From the NCBI RefSeq assembly GCF_029017545.1, contig NW_026555340.1, positions 16,995,113-17,059,112 on the forward strand: DNA of 64,000 nucleotides, written 5' to 3'. The notes under the pieces are model-generated. The model saw only the letters and a program-made list of their open reading frames with translations, was not told the origin of the DNA and made no database searches. This DNA comes from Prosopis cineraria. Its lineage: Eukaryota > Streptophyta > Magnoliopsida > Fabales > Fabaceae. Positions 46,089-58,671 of this stretch are shown in pieces. Numbering within the stretch: position 1 is the stretch's first letter; every line of letters starts with the position of its first letter. Made by a program: the position numbers and the translations under genes.

Positions 46089-48230
46089 ATATTATTGTAA
46101 TCAAATATAAAATAATATTTAATTTTCACAAATTATGTACAAAATAATTTTTTAATTTATAAATTATTTATTTTTAAATCTTAAACAAATGGCCTTTATT
46201 ATAATCATAATAAATATAATCCACTGATGAGTAAAAATAACCTATATATATTTGCTTTAGTGGGATATGAAGAAGGTAAAATTATTTTATAGGATGAAAT
46301 TCGTAAAACCATTTATTATTAAGGATTAGATATTAATATTTAGCATTCAAACAACGAAAACTTACATATTTCAAGCATTTAATAGTTGAGATCCTTGTGT
46401 TAAATGATTTCTAAAACGTATGGCAACTACATAGCTATGCTTCTTCAAAATACAAGGCCATGAAAATTCAGTGAAAGAAGGTACAAAAATCAGCTCATGT
46501 CAGTAAGGGATATATATCAACAAGAAGATCCATATTATCTTGGGAGACTTGGCAAATAAGCATGCCAACTCATTTATTAACTTCTTTGAATATGTGTTCG
46601 AAAGTGATGTTCCAGTTTTTTATGATGAAATTTTTAATTTTCTCAATAGTTTTAAAAGGTGGATGACTATAAAAGAAGTTATTTACTGGATAAATGAAAG
46701 ACTGCTGCAAAATTAAAGCTGTCTCAAATTCTTTCCTATAGTAAAGCTTAAGGATTTTTTTTCAGGGAAAAAAATTATGGATAAATAATAAATGTCATAC
46801 TGGTCCATCATTACGTTTCCATGCACCTTGTATTTTTTATGAATTACCTTTTCTATTTCTTTCATGCATACCAAACATTACTTAGAGAAATAATTTCCCC
46901 TCTTTCTCTCTCTTTTTTGCCACATAGATACCACACATTACTTTTTCATTCTCAATCCCATTCTCATTCTCATTAGTGATTCCATTTCCCTTGCATCTAT
47001 TTTAATATACCAACATATTCTTTGAATAACACCAAAGGGGGTGGGGGGAAGACTAGTCGAACTTTGTAAAGAAATCACCACAAGAAAGCTACCTTCTACT
47101 TCAGATTAAATTGATGATACTTTAATCTACATTTCAAATGATAATTCCCTCTGTATTGCAGATTTGCTTCAACCTCATTCTTATGGATGGTTGTCTTTAG
47201 AATGGAACCGTCAATTAATTTTTATTTTTCACTAATAATGTATGAGAGTTTAGGAGAAGGAAAGCATGCCTGAGTTGATGTGCCAGTTTAGTTACTACAT
47301 GGGAATAGAGTTATGATAGAACTCGGTTCAAACACACAGCAAAATGCAATTTCAAAGAAAAAGAGAGAAAGAGAAAAAAAAGAGAGTCTGAATAACCATA
47401 AAATGCAAAGTGAGGGCCTTTTTCTCATATTGTTTTCCCATGTAAACTGTCCACACCGTGGTGGTGCTTTCAGTTACGTAACTATTCCCACACAAATTTA
47501 AATAGTTAAGGGAAAAGTGCACTCTTGACTCCAGAACATATTATACTTGTGAATTCAAGACTTTTCTATATTATGATAAAGTCCCACAAGCTCATATTGG
47601 GTCCAATTGACCAAAGGTACATTTGACTGTTTGACTGGAAAAAAAAAAAAAAAACTGATCATATATTTGATTTTTGTGACTTTCCTCAGGCTCTTGGGTT
47701 TGCTTGCTTGAATGTTAAGACCTATTCTTTGCACAATGATGGTATCATAAATTGGATTCTAGATATACTCTAACAGTTACATGCTAATAATATAATTGCT
47801 CAAATTTCACATATTCTTGTCCTTTTTTTTTTTGGGAACCTGACCTGGCAAGCTGATCAAGATCTGCTTATTCACCAGAGAATTCCTTAACATTCAGCAA
47901 ATTGATCAGATCATTCAATAACCAATCTTTTTTTTTCTTTCATTGAGATCACATGTTCTTGGGCTGATAATTCTTCCAGTTGGGTGGTTTCATTACTAGT
48001 ATCAACAGCTCCCATGCATGATTTCTTAATAGATTGGACTATCAGGATGAAAAAAAATTCTAATCACATGGTTCTGTCTACTGTCAGATTGGTTTTTTCT
48101 TTTTTTGTTTTGCAATCAATTTTTAAATGGCTTTACTATCGCTATCAGGAAACATATTCAAGGCTCCAGCTTGTTTCACCTTCTGTCTTCGATCTGCAAT
48201 ACGGTGAGTTTGTCATAGTGCTCCAACTAT
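46089..48230. other. AT-rich intergenic stretch with an RNase H remnant
   Basis: Apart from the RNase H-like remnant at 46510-46750, I see no gene. A frame at 47984-48241 and the region around 47700-48000 have mixed composition suggestive of old LINE sequence, but no motif could be confirmed. A (CCCATTCTCATT)-like imperfect repeat lies near 46950-46975. Confidence 0.4.
46510..46750 (-). pseudogene. RNase H-like (RVT_3) fragment
   Basis: The minus-strand frame gives IEKIKNFIIKNWNITFEHIF, then KEVNK, a stop, and VGMLICQ. It resembles the C-terminal helix-strand-helix of RVT_3 RNase H domains (I-x-x-W-x-V-x-F-x-H-x-x-R-E-x-N-x-x-A-D-x-L-A). The last motif is degraded and contains a stop. Probably a truncated LINE or a lost RNase H-like gene. 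Confidence 0.5.
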
Positions 48231-48238
48231 GCTTCAAC

Positions 48239-48643
48239 TAAAGACAATAATTTGGATCCAACTCAACCAACCACCAAGAATAAACCTGAAAAATTTTAAG
48301 ATCAAACTTAAAAGTTAGAAAAAGAAAAATTTACTTCAATGCTCATTCGGAATAAACCTGAAGAAATTTGAGTCAAGCCCAAATACCCGAATCCCCTTGT
48401 TTTATTATTATAAAACCTAAAACATTAATTTTTTAAAAGTAAAAATTGAAATTAGATAAAAAAATAATATAATATAATATAATATAATATTTAACAATTT
48501 GAGTATTTGGGTTAGCCCGAAAGTCCTAAGGATTAGAGTTGAATTTGGTTACATGAGTTTTTTTCTATATGATAAGATACTTAAAACCCGATCCAAATAA
48601 GATGACCCAAAATGAATCTAACCCATCGAAATTATTGGCTCTA
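48239..48643. mobile_element. Non-autonomous hAT element (405 bp)
   Basis: The left end TAAAGACAATAATTTGGATCC lies next to 8-bp GCTTCAAC at 48231-48238. The inverted right end TAGAGCCAATAATTTCGATG lies next to the same GCTTCAAC at 48644-48651. Termini are related to the hAT at 15789. The interior has eroded CCGAAT/GGGTT motifs and an AATAT repeat at 48468-48490. The left terminus is more mutated than the right. Confidence 0.85.
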
Positions 48644-49348
48644 GCTTCAACTGGTTTAATCACGAGGATGTCACATATACAATTCCTGAAAAACCAGAGC
48701 CAAAAGAAACACCGAGAAATGGAATGCAACAGTATTATTTTATTGATAAAATAGTATTCAGACTGAGAGATTGCACACGGAAGAGAAAAGGAAATGACGA
48801 CAAGTAAATGAAAATTATAATCAGAGAATTGCATCGATCTGCCAGATAGAAGATTTCAAAAAGAGAACATCATTCATAACTATCTGACAGGATCCGTGGT
48901 CAATATGCATCGCCCTCCAAATTCAATTCACGCAACTTCCATGTGGGTTTCCTACCCCGCTAACTTCTTCTAGGCCCTTCCTCAGTAGTGACGTACGTTA
49001 GGTCATGGCCCTCCACATCCCCCTCCTTAGACTCATTCAATATAGGCTCGATCTCTTGGGCTGTGACATTACCCACCCTTTTGTGTTAGACCTTGTCCTC
49101 AAGGTCACAAAGGGATAAAGGCGCAATAACTCATCATAACGTCCTTAAGTCGAAGGCACAGCACCTTTCCATTAAACTAGAACACGTAACATCCATTGGT
49201 TACCCACCTGTACCCAGCGTATGTCTTCTATGTCCACTGGCTAAACCAGAGGTCATTCAAGAAGAGTTGTCAAAGGTTAAGGAAGGGTGGAGGCACCGCA
49301 GTCCCCTTCACATTTCTTAAGTAAAGAAACATGGAAGACAAGATGGAT

Positions 49349-50450
49349 TCAAGCCTGAGATGGCAACGTGAGCTTATAAGCAACCTTGCCAATCTTTGCT
49401 TCTACTGGAAAAGGATCAAAATAATGCTTGGCCAATTTATAGAACTTCCTTAAATGTACTGAATGCTGTCTATATGGTTGTAGCTTGACAAATACCATAT
49501 CACCAATGTCAAAGTGAACCTCTGTACGTCTGGTGTCTGCAAAGCGCTTGAAACGGGCCTGAGCCTTCTCTAGATTGCTCTTCAGTACAAAAAGCAATGC
49601 ATCTCGTTGAGTTAACTGTGCATGCAGATCAGGGCATGTGTCACTAGCTAATTTATAGTTAAGTATTGGAGGTGGGTCTCTCCCATATACAGCTTTAAAG
49701 GGAGTCATTCCAATAGAACTATGAAAGGAAGAGTTATACCAGAATTTAGCCTAAGGTAGAAAATCTAACCATTGCTGGGGACTGTTAGCCAAAAACACCT
49801 CAGATACATTTCCACACTTTTATTAACAATTTTAGTTTGTCCATCCAATTACGGATGATAAGCAAAGCTCATTTGTAGGTGAGTCCCTTGCAATCGAGCC
49901 AAATGATGCCAAAAGGAACTGGTAAATGCTCGATCTCTATCTGAAAAACAATAGACACTGGAATACCATGGAGTTTCACAACATGTTGTAAAAAACCACA
50001 GCAACAACCTTACTGTTATAATTAGCCTTCAACAGTATAAAGTGTGCATATTTGGACAACCAGTCGACTGCCACCAAGATCACAGAGTACCCACATCTCA
50101 CAGGCAAAACTGTAATAAAATCCATTGAAACATCTTCCCATATCCTCTCAGGAATGGGTAAAGATTGAAGGAGACCCGCAGGATGAAGCTGAGACGCCTT
50201 AGCTCAATGGCACACTAGACACTGGTAGATAAATGTACGAATATTCGTCCTCATATTTGACCAATGGAACAATGTCACAATCCGCTTAAAAGTCTTATGG
50301 GATCCAGTATGTCCACCCCAAACAGACATGGAACTCATGTAAGATCTATTGAATTAAATAAATTGCGTTAGCAGGAATCATCAATCTCTCTCGCCCATAC
50401 GTAGCACCATCTCTAACTGTATAGCCCAGAAATGCATTAGGATTTTGCAA
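49349..50450 (-). pseudogene. Decayed gypsy integrase
   Basis: A terminal frame at 49349-49708 reads MTPFKAVYGRDPPPILNYKL and VHFDIGDMVFVKLQPYRQHS, the region after the integrase core. The core between 49710 and 50450 is recognisable only in pieces with many stops. No chromodomain could be read before the left LTR. Confidence 0.75.
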
Positions 50451-50453
50451 AAT

Positions 50454-51700
50454 CTATGAGCTCAAGTCTTGAATGTCCAGTGACCTCTTCACAGTATCAT
50501 AAACGCAGTCCATAAACGTGTTCCGGGCCGTAGATAAAGTAAAAAGGATAGAACAGGGCAAGGCATCAATAGCTTGATTAATGTTACCAGGCTTGTGCTC
50601 TACTTTGAATTGATATCCTAACAATTTGGGCAAACACGCTTCTTGTTCAGGTGTATGGACTCTTTGGTCCAGTAAATGTCGCAAACTCACATGATCAATC
50701 CGAATGATAAATGGATGACCAAATAAATAGTGTCGAAATTTGACCAGTGCCTCTGTGATAGCATAAAGTTCCCTATTATAAACTGATTGAGCCTGTATGC
50801 GTTTCAACAGCTTCTTAGAATAAAAAGCGATAAGGTGCCCCTCTTGACTAAACACAGCCCTAATACCCACTCCAGAAGCATCCGACTCTAGTATAAATGG
50901 TTTAGAAAAATCAGGTAAAGCCAATACGGGAGCTTGAATTAAGGACTCTTTCAAAGAATCCAATGCAGTTTGTGCTTCCTCATTCCACTTGAAGGTGTCT
51001 TTCTGTAAAAGCTGAGTTAGTTGTGCTGCCACTTGTGCATATCTCCTTATAAATTGTCTATAATACCTGGTAAGCCCCAAAAATCCACGCAATTGAGAAA
51101 CGTTATGTGGTGGGGGCCATTGTTGCACAGCCTACACCTTGGATGGATCCACCTCCACTCCTGCACTCGACACAGAGTGGCCCAAATAGTGTATCTTCAA
51201 TTGACCAAAATAACACTTTGATAATTTGGCATATAGACTATGCTGTGCTAATACTTGTAAAACAACACTCACATGCTTTAAATGTTCTAACCAATTCAAA
51301 CTATATATCAAAATATCATCAAAGAAAATTAGCACAAACTGATGTAACTGGGGTTAGAATATTTTGTTCATCAAAGATTGAAATGTTGCAAGTGCATTGG
51401 TCAGATCGAATGGCATCACAAGCCACTCGTACAGACCTTGGTGAGCTCGAAATGCTGTCTTCTCCCTATCTTCTTTCTTCATCAAAATCTGGTGATAGCC
51501 TGCTTAAAGATTGAGCTAGGAATAATACAGTGAACCCTTCAACTCATCAAGTAACTCATCTACAGTTGGTATATGCACAAGCATTTAAGGCTCAGTAGTC
51601 AACACAAAATCATCAGGTTCCATCTTTCTTTTTAACCAAAATCACTGGTGTTGAATATGGGCTATTGCTCAATTGAATCAACCCTTCTTGTAATAGCTCT
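50454..51700 (-). pseudogene. Decayed gypsy reverse transcriptase-RNase H
   Basis: Two frames cover the RT palm end (LIFFDDILIYSLNWLEHLKH) and the connection (KCYFGQLKIHYLGHSVSSAG; LRGFLGLTRYYRQFIRRYAQ). RNase H follows (ILESDASGVGIRAVFSQEG; YNRELYAITEALVKFRHYL). Earlier RT motifs up to about 51700 are readable only with stops. Confidence 0.8.
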
Positions 51701-51866
51701 CTTACCATCTTTTCAATCTCGGCCTTTTGACTAAAAGGGTACCTATATAGTCGTACTCTCATTAGTCCCTTTCCATCGTATAACACAATCCAATGCTCAT
51801 GTTTGCAAATTGGCGGCAGCCCTTAGGGTGAAGAGAACACCGACTGAAATCCTTGTAACACTTCGA

Positions 51867-52229
51867 CTAAGTTAGATAGAGTGGGTCCAATCCTGCTAAT
51901 GGTCCATAACGCTCATCCGGCTTGTCCAGCGGACTTAAAACAAACAACTCTGCTGCAGCCTCCAATTTAGTAATTCGAACCATGCTGTTTAGTTGGGCTT
52001 GAGTTAAGGGTGGATTCTTCAACCCATTAAGGGTTACAAACTGACCATCCTTCACGAAATGTATAGTGGTTGTGCTGTAGTCGGCTACGTGTGGACCCAA
52101 CGTCTCCAACCAGGCAGCTCCGATGACAACGTCGACCTCCGCAATCGATAAAATGAAAGCATGAATACAAATTAGATGGTTACAAATTTGTATTGGTAGC
52201 TCCACAATATACCCCATACTCGTCATCAC
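51867..52229 (-). pseudogene. Decayed gypsy protease region
   Basis: The frame contains VDVVIGAAWLETLGPHVADY, matching the D-x-V-L-G-x-x-W-L-x-x-L-G segment after the aspartic protease. The D-S/T-G active site itself is seen only in degraded form upstream, near 52330. Confidence 0.65.
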
Positions 52230-52363
52230 TTTGTTAACATTCGGTGCTCATCGCAGTACTGAAAATGGTTCTATTCGTAACCCAAGATGCCGTGCAATTC
52301 GAGGATGCACGAAGTTGTCAGAACTTCCTCCATCCAAGAGTACTTGCACAGTGGTGTCATGTA

Positions 52364-53441
52364 TCAACCCATCGAAATGAATGGTGGTAGTTCCCTACAA
52401 TCCCTTAAAAGCATACAGCGATAAATGGTGTAAGTTGCGTCCCTAGTTACGGCTTCAGTCTCTATTTCCGTTATCTCCTCAGTCTCATCATCTCCTATGA
52501 GCATCATCAATTGTTTCTTTGCACATTTGTGGGTTGGCGTAAGTTTATCATCACAGAAGTAGCATAATCCTTTTTCTCTTCTGATATGCATCTATGCTGG
52601 TGTGATTCACCTTATTGGGGGTCGATTTGGAGTTGGCAATAATGCTGGAAGTGCGCTCTTACTGGTCAGAACATTATGGTGGTGGAAGACCCCACTGGAA
52701 TCGGACTTTTTCCTACTCCAACGGTTGGAGACGGAGAATACATTGTTTGTAAACGAGATGGAATTATGGAGATATTCTCCTTGTCTGCATATAATCTTCT
52801 AAGGGCCACTGCCTTCAACAAAGTACTCAGCATCTGTGTCACTACCTCCCTACGAATTTCTGGTTTCAGTCCACCTACAAAACAATCAATAAGGGAGCCT
52901 TCAATAACTTCTTCCGATCGGTTAGCCAATGCAAGGAACGCCTTCACATATTCATTATACAAACCCTGTTGAGTTAGTTTGAATAACTGTACTCTAGCGC
53001 AGTCGTACTGAGTACGGCCGAAATAAGCCTCCACAGCTTGAGCCAAAGCTGCTCAGGTAGGAATCTGGTTTGATTTTTGCAACATTTGAAACCATGCAAC
53101 AGCGATACCTTCCATGTGGATCCAAACCACAACCAATTTTTGTGCATCTGTGGTTTCATAGAATTGAAAATATTATTTTGCTCGAAATAACCAACCTGCC
53201 GGTTCCATGCCGTCAAAACGCAAAAAATCCACCTTGACCTATTTCATAAGCCATGCTGAATTTGATTCGCAAATGGAATTATTGTTTCCTTTAAATTCTC
53301 TAGAGGTCCTCCTTTCCTGTTCTTTTCCTGACGTAACTCGTCGAGCGACCACATTACATTATTCATGAACTCCTCAATCTTAGAGAATTTCTCCTTAGTT
53401 TCCTCCATAAACTCTTGAACCTTCTTCACCTCACCCTTCAT
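52364..53441 (-). pseudogene. Decayed gypsy gag
   Basis: A start at 53441 opens a coiled-coil-like stretch (KKVQEFMEETKEKFSKIEEF). Shifted frames give a gag core (ALAQAVEAYFGRTQYDC-like; YNEYVKAFLALANRSEEV; FVGGLKPEIRREVV) and a zinc knuckle (CYFCDDKLTPTHKC). Several stops and frameshifts separate the parts. Confidence 0.8.
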
Positions 53442-53867
53442 CTGTCAATGAGAGCACCTTAATACCACGTACACAATTCCTGAAAAACCAAAGCCAAAAG
53501 AAACACTAAGAAATATATGCAACAGTATCATTTTACTGATAAAACAGTATTCAGACTGAGAGGTTGCACACGGAAGAGAAAAGGAAATGACCACAAGTAA
53601 ATGAAAATTATAATCAGAGAATTGCAAAGATCTGCCAGGAAGAAGATTTCAGAAAGAGAACATCATTCATAACCAACTCTACCTCACAGGATCCTTGGTC
53701 ATCTATTTATGCATCGCCCTCCAAATTCAATTCACGCGGCTTCCATGTGAGGCTCCTAACCCTCTTACTTCTTATGGGCCCTGCCTCAGTAGTGACATAC
53801 ATTAGGTCATCGCCCTCTACATCCACCTCCTTAGACTCATTCAATATGGGCTCAATCTCTTGGGCCG

Positions 53868-54118
53868 GGTTAGAGGAGTTTCAAGGGGGGGGGGAAAACA
53901 TTCAGAATATCCTCTCCAACAGCAAAAGTGAAGTCGTGGTTCAAGATCTCCGTGCAATTCTCGGTTTGTTTCATCCTCTAGATTTTCAAGTTGCCCACGA
54001 AGACTTTTTTCTGTTTTTAGTTTCTCATTTTGATTTAGTTATTTGTATTCTATGATGTAATCGTTTCTTTGTACATAGTTTTGCTTTTAATATATTTTTG
54101 CCTTTTATTTAAAAAAAA
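53868..54118 (+). mobile_element. Truncated LINE 3' end (poly(A)-tailed)
   Basis: The sequence starts where the right gypsy LTR breaks off and contains a G10 run at about 53886-53895. It ends with TTTTGCTTTTAATATATTTT and an A-run at 54111-54118, a typical plant L1 3' UTR and tail. No RT motifs remain. Its insertion may explain the truncated LTR end. Target duplications were not identified. Confidence 0.45.
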
Positions 54119-54914
54119 TACCAATATGGAAAAAAGTTATTGCATATTTATATATATATAAAGAGAGAGAGTATAATGATAAGTGGAAAATGTTTCAAGA
54201 TCAAAGTGATGGTACTTATATACACTACTAAAGAATGGTTTTTCACACTTCCATTCTACATTGATGAATAGATAATCATTGCATGGATTTTTTTCACCGT
54301 TTATATTAGAATAAAATACTGTGACTTTAATTTTGTTTTGATAAAATTATAAAGATTTCTCATCTATTTTTAAAACCTCCACTTTAGTCCAATTTTTAAT
54401 CTTATTAAAAATATTCCATTAAAATATTTTTAAAAATATTCCATTTTGTTTAGGAGGACCATACATATTTGTTGTTGGATACGCATGAAGAGTGAAGAAG
54501 CATGCAACTGATAGTCTTGGTTATTTATATAGATAAGAAATAACATTAATATATTAAAATTTATTTATAATTTAAATGGCTTAATTGATATTAATTTTTC
54601 TATAAAGGTCATTTTTTTGTAATTTTATTAGACCATTTTCTATAACATTTTATGTCTTCTTTTATAATTTTTTGGATAAATTAAGGGTCAGAATAACGGA
54701 AATTTAATAGAAGGTAATATTGCCCCTTGAAAAAGTTTATTTAATAGGATATCGCTTTACCCTTCAATACAGAGTACTAAGTGCTCCTTCGAAAAAATTT
54801 AAAGGTAAATTAGATTTTTAACCCTTTTTTTTTTAATTTTTTAGCTTATCACATCTTGGAATACATGATGATTGATCATAAAATTACAAAAAGATACAAG
54901 CGTAATTTAAATGT
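54119..54914. other. Intergenic spacer with a stray exon copy
   Basis: AT-rich with no gene. Positions 54451-54520 duplicate part of exon 3 of the dioxygenase pseudogene (see 55050-55117), including TGTTGTTGGATACG and GAAGAGTGAAGAAGCATGCA. Confidence 0.7.
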
Positions 54915-55329
54915 TCAAGAGTTACATAACTTGAAATGAGAGAGAGCGGAATTACCATCAAGTCCCTTGTTGTCATAGTATGCAATGAAGTCTTGCAATG
55001 AGGTATGCCTATACACCGGAGGGTCATTTGGGGATAACAATTCCTTGATAGGACCATACATTCTTGTTGTTGGATACGTATGAAGAGTGAAGAAGCATGC
55101 AACTGATACTCTTGGTCCTTCATGATGATTTGCCACAACTCGATGCTCCACACTTCTTAATTTGTCATTCGACATAAGCTGCAAGAGCATAATTTATATA
55201 GAAATTACACTGTTCATGAATCATATAAGAAGTGAAACTTGCAAATTTGTTAAATATATAACCGCTTTTAGTATTTTATTAATATTGTATAAAGCCGAGA
55301 ATACAAGTCGATCTTCACAGACTGCCCAT

Positions 55330-55760
55330 TTAAACCAAATTTTTAGGGGCCGGGGTTCGAAAAATTGAGATTAGTGAAGCTGGGCTTCTAAGCTCTGTAC
55401 GGTTTCAAACTCGGGCGGCTTGTTTTTTATTTTACCGCTACAAATTAAATATTTTATTTTTAAATTAAATTTAGAGTTTAAAATATATATTTATACTTTA
55501 AAATTCTAATTTATATTATTTTTTTAATTCTTGAGCATTATCATTTGTATTTTTTAAAAATATAGAAGATTATAATGTGAAAAATAAATTTTCAAAAATT
55601 TAAAAATTTTTAAATAAAAAACTAAAGAAAGAGCTTACGAGCTCGACTTTGAAGTCCAATTAATAACAATTAGGTTTAAGAAATAACCAATTTTAAGGCA
55701 AATGGGCTCTTGAGTTTAAGCTTATAAGAGTTAAACTTGCTCGTTTACCAACCCTACTCT
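55330..55760. mobile_element. MITE-like remnant, family copy 1
   Basis: The right end reads GCTCGTTTACCAACCCTACT, the form typical of plant non-autonomous elements with AAACGAGC ends. The right half (CCAATTAATAACAATTAGG, then AATTTTAAGGCAAATGGGCT) aligns with 60215-60310. The left end is not sharply defined. Lies in intron 2 of the dioxygenase pseudogene. Confidence 0.5.
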
Positions 55761-56019
55761 CATACCCTTGTTTTCAATTCTTGAAATACAAATTTGCAAG
55801 TAAGATTTATTAATTAATGAAAGAACATGATTTATGAGTAATGGTATTATTTTCTTAAACAAATTAGCCGACGTCACAAAAGCAAATTTTTGTTTTGAGG
55901 ACTGAAAATCATAAAATGAGAGGAGCAAACTTTTAGATCAATTTGCTCTCATTCCATGATTTAACAATCCTCAAAACAAAAATTATATTGGATCCTTATA
56001 TTGGATTTCCAAATCTTCT

Positions 56020-56048
56020 TATCTATATATATATATATATATATATAT
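56020..56048. repeat. (AT)n microsatellite
   Basis: About 13 AT units within intron 2 of the dioxygenase pseudogene. Confidence 0.85.
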
Positions 56049-56318
56049 TTAAGTTGAATTCATTTTTTTGGTATTTTAATGCCATTCCCCTTCTAAATAT
56101 CACAATTTTCATAAATGATAAAAGCACGCAACGTTTTGTTCTGTTCACACAAAGAGAAAACTTAAGAAAAGCATCACAGAAAATCATACACACAATAACA
56201 CTTCTTTTAGGAATCCTTTAAAGCTCTTAATGCATGTTCATCAACATGTAATAATACATTGCAGCATCAACACTTACCGGTATTAGATTTATTTCAAGAG
56301 CACCTAATTTATAATGGC

Positions 56319-56697
56319 TAGATTTATTTGGGCCACCAAACTTATTTGAACCGGCTTTAAATACCCAATGCATATAAAAAAAGTTCATATATTTAAACCT
56401 AACTCTAACACCTCCAACTTATTCGGATAAGCTTGAATAATCAAATTATTAAATATTATTTTTTTTAGTCAATTTCAATTTGTACATTAAAAAAATAAGA
56501 TTTTCAATTTTATCTTATTTAAATTTTATTTTATTAATAAAAAAGAAATCAGGTATTTGAGCTAAATCTATTTGGATTAAGGTTTTGCCTGAATAAACCT
56601 GAAATAAAGAAAGTTTTCCAAACTCTCAAACTGGCCTTAAAATTTTTTAGACTTATTCAGGCAAGCCTATTAAACTTGGCTTAAATTACTAACTTTA
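56319..56697. mobile_element. Eroded hAT-type element remnant
   Basis: The left end resembles TAGATTTATTTGGGCC. The inverted right end TAAAGTTAGTAATTTAAGCC resembles the right termini of the hAT elements at 15789 and 48239. The interior has eroded TTATTCGGAT/GGCTTAAAT motifs. No exact 8-bp duplication was found, so the left border is approximate. It abuts the end of dioxygenase exon 2. Confidence 0.5.
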
Positions 56698-58663
56698 TTT
56701 ATTTTTATGTAACTAATGTAGATCTCCAATGTTCACAACTAGAGCTCGAGGTAGAGGAGGAACATCAATTCACTGATTGTGACACAGAACTTGAAGTCCA
56801 CCAATATGGTCTTGAAGCAGAATGGTAAGGAAGTCAGGATCTGAGTGTTTGGTTGAGAAATAGCAAGTTCAGGCTCAGGACATGGTGGATAATAATGACT
56901 CAGAAGACAATGCCCTTTTGCACAATCCATGCCTTTAAGATGATCTGCTCTGAGTCCAAGTGACTGATAATAATTCAAACAAAATGTTTCCCAATGCCTC
57001 AACTTGCTTTGAGTACTTCATTGTCACATCCCTGTAAATTAGATAGTTCCCTCATAAACATCTTCTCAGGTAATGCACTCCATGTAACATGAAAGTGAAA
57101 AAGAAAAAGGTAAGAAAGAAAAGAAATGTCCCAATTTCCACACAAGAAGGATCTTTACTTCTTCGTTTTTTCCCCTTTCCTGCCATATTTTTTTGTCTCA
57201 AGTTTAAAAATGGTGTTATTTTAATGTCAAGCCTCTCACACAGAGATGAAAAATAGTCATGTATCACTAGACAATCGGTTCAACTGACAAGAAAATTGTA
57301 TCAGCTTAACCAGAAGTCTCAAGTTCTAGCTCTAGAAATACACCAACATTGATGATAGAGCTTTTACTTGAAAGGATCTAATCTAATTTGATGCAAATTA
57401 ATATGGGCATCGTTCCCTTCAACTCAACATGAAGCAAGTACAAAATGCTAGATGTACTATGCAAACAAATAAAGTTATGTAATCCCACTTAGGAATAGAG
57501 GGGCCCACATGGTTGTGTCTTTCTCTCTCTGGAAAGCACGTGCCCTTTTTACGGTGGAGCATCCGACATCTTGGACATATACCATATTGAGTTGGAGTAC
57601 TTAATGAGGAGTCAAACTAGTCTGGATGGAGTCAGACGAGACCCTTTCAGGCATAAACCCTACCACCAACACTGTTGCATTCCTAGAGCAAACTCTAGTT
57701 AAATTAACACAACTCTCTTATCAAATGAACCAAGCATCCGGTGGTGGAGCATGTGTTTTTTGAAGAGGAGGGAAGTAGAGGGGCCTGATAGGTTATTTCA
57801 CTTAGTGTGCAGTACATGACTTGACATGACAACGGGCAAAAGATAAGACCGCTAACAGAGATCTCCTCAACATAGTTAGACAGCAATTCTAGACTATGGA
57901 TTTACAGTGGAATTCAAATTCACATCCTTGTGGTGAGTGGTTTCAATATGCTCAGCAACCAAAACCAACATTCACTATATGACGATATACTGATATATTG
58001 GTTTTTCCATAAACACAATACACCTTGAACCCGAATTCGATCAAGCAGAGTAGGATTTCTGATGATTACATGATTAGAATTTTCTTCATATGGCATTTGA
58101 ATGATCTGTGAGTTCAAAATTTAATTACCTACAGACCAGAGGCAATTCTTAGGATCAAGAGGTTCAGGACCCATCACACAAAACAAAGTGTCTCTCCAAT
58201 AAGCATATTCGACTGATACAAATCGAAGTTGCTGTTGAATTTCACCTTCCTCTTTTCCTCTCTACTATAGTACTCTGCCTTCACTTCCCTTGGCAGCTCG
58301 TGGAATTCACGCGCCGCCGCCAGCATCTCCTCCAACAGCGTCACCGGAATCCCATGATTCACCACCTGGAAAAACCCCACCGTCTCGGCAGCACACCGGA
58401 CTTTGCCCACGACATCAGCACGATCTACGTCGTCTTTGAGGTCTATCACCGGAATCTTGAACTGAATCTGACCCCTTTGACTCCGGAGACCTTCGCCTCC
58501 GGCTACCTCCTCCGGCGGACGAACGAAAATTCGTGGGAGCTTCGTGATTCCAGCGTCAACGAGGCCTTTAACGCCTGATTTGGATTCATCGAAGGCCTTC
58601 AGTTCTGGCAAACGATCATAAATGTTGGAGCTTTCCATCGTTTGAGAATCGTAAAAGTTCAGG

Positions 58664-58671
58664 TTTTTATA
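58664..58671 (-). promoter_or_regulatory. Possible TATA box upstream of the dioxygenase pseudogene
   Basis: TATAAAAA on the minus strand, only 26 bp before the chosen start codon. If real, the leader is extremely short or a downstream ATG is used. Confidence 0.25.

Larger units (their letters stand above)
48669..53867 (-). mobile_element. Old, decayed Ty3/gypsy retrotransposon
   Basis: LTR-like repeats lie at 48669-49068 (400 bp, TGTCACA...TGTGACA) and about 53468-53867. They share long blocks (such as GAGAAAAGGAAATGAC and CTTAGACTCATTCAATA) but differ by many substitutions and indels. The right LTR lacks its last bases. The primer-binding site resembles the initiator-tRNA-Met type (TGGTATTAAGG...; 53456-53467). 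gag, protease, RT, RNase H and integrase pieces follow in order on the minus strand but are broken many times. LTR divergence makes it much older than the element at 33081. It inserted 17 bp from the hAT element at 48239. Confidence 0.88.
54915..58638 (-). pseudogene. 2-oxoglutarate/Fe(II) dioxygenase (ACC oxidase homolog-like), disrupted
   Basis: Exon 1, 58129-58638: start MESSNIYDRLPELKAFDESK, the DIOX_N domain with FKIPVIDL and VGFFQVVNHGIP. Exon 2, about 56714-57031: GMDCAKGHCLLSHYYPPCPE and, in a second frame, an H-x-D site followed by DHIGGLQVL. Exon 3, 54915-55178: LMSNDKLRSVEHRVVANHHE, GPRVSVACFF with the R-x-S 2-oxoglutarate motif, and the end LDGNSALSHFKL plus three residues. This family includes ACC-oxidase homologs of specialised metabolism; true ACC oxidase is not implied. 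Lesions: frameshifts near 58200 and 58150 in exon 1; a stop and frameshifts in exon 2, including TGA after the HNQ motif; an eroded exon 2 donor. Exon 3 is intact. Intron 2 carries two transposon remnants. Confidence 0.9.

Noticed and set aside
58300..58578. 92-codon plus-strand frame over the dioxygenase first exon
   Set aside because: Antisense shadow of the DIOX_N domain.
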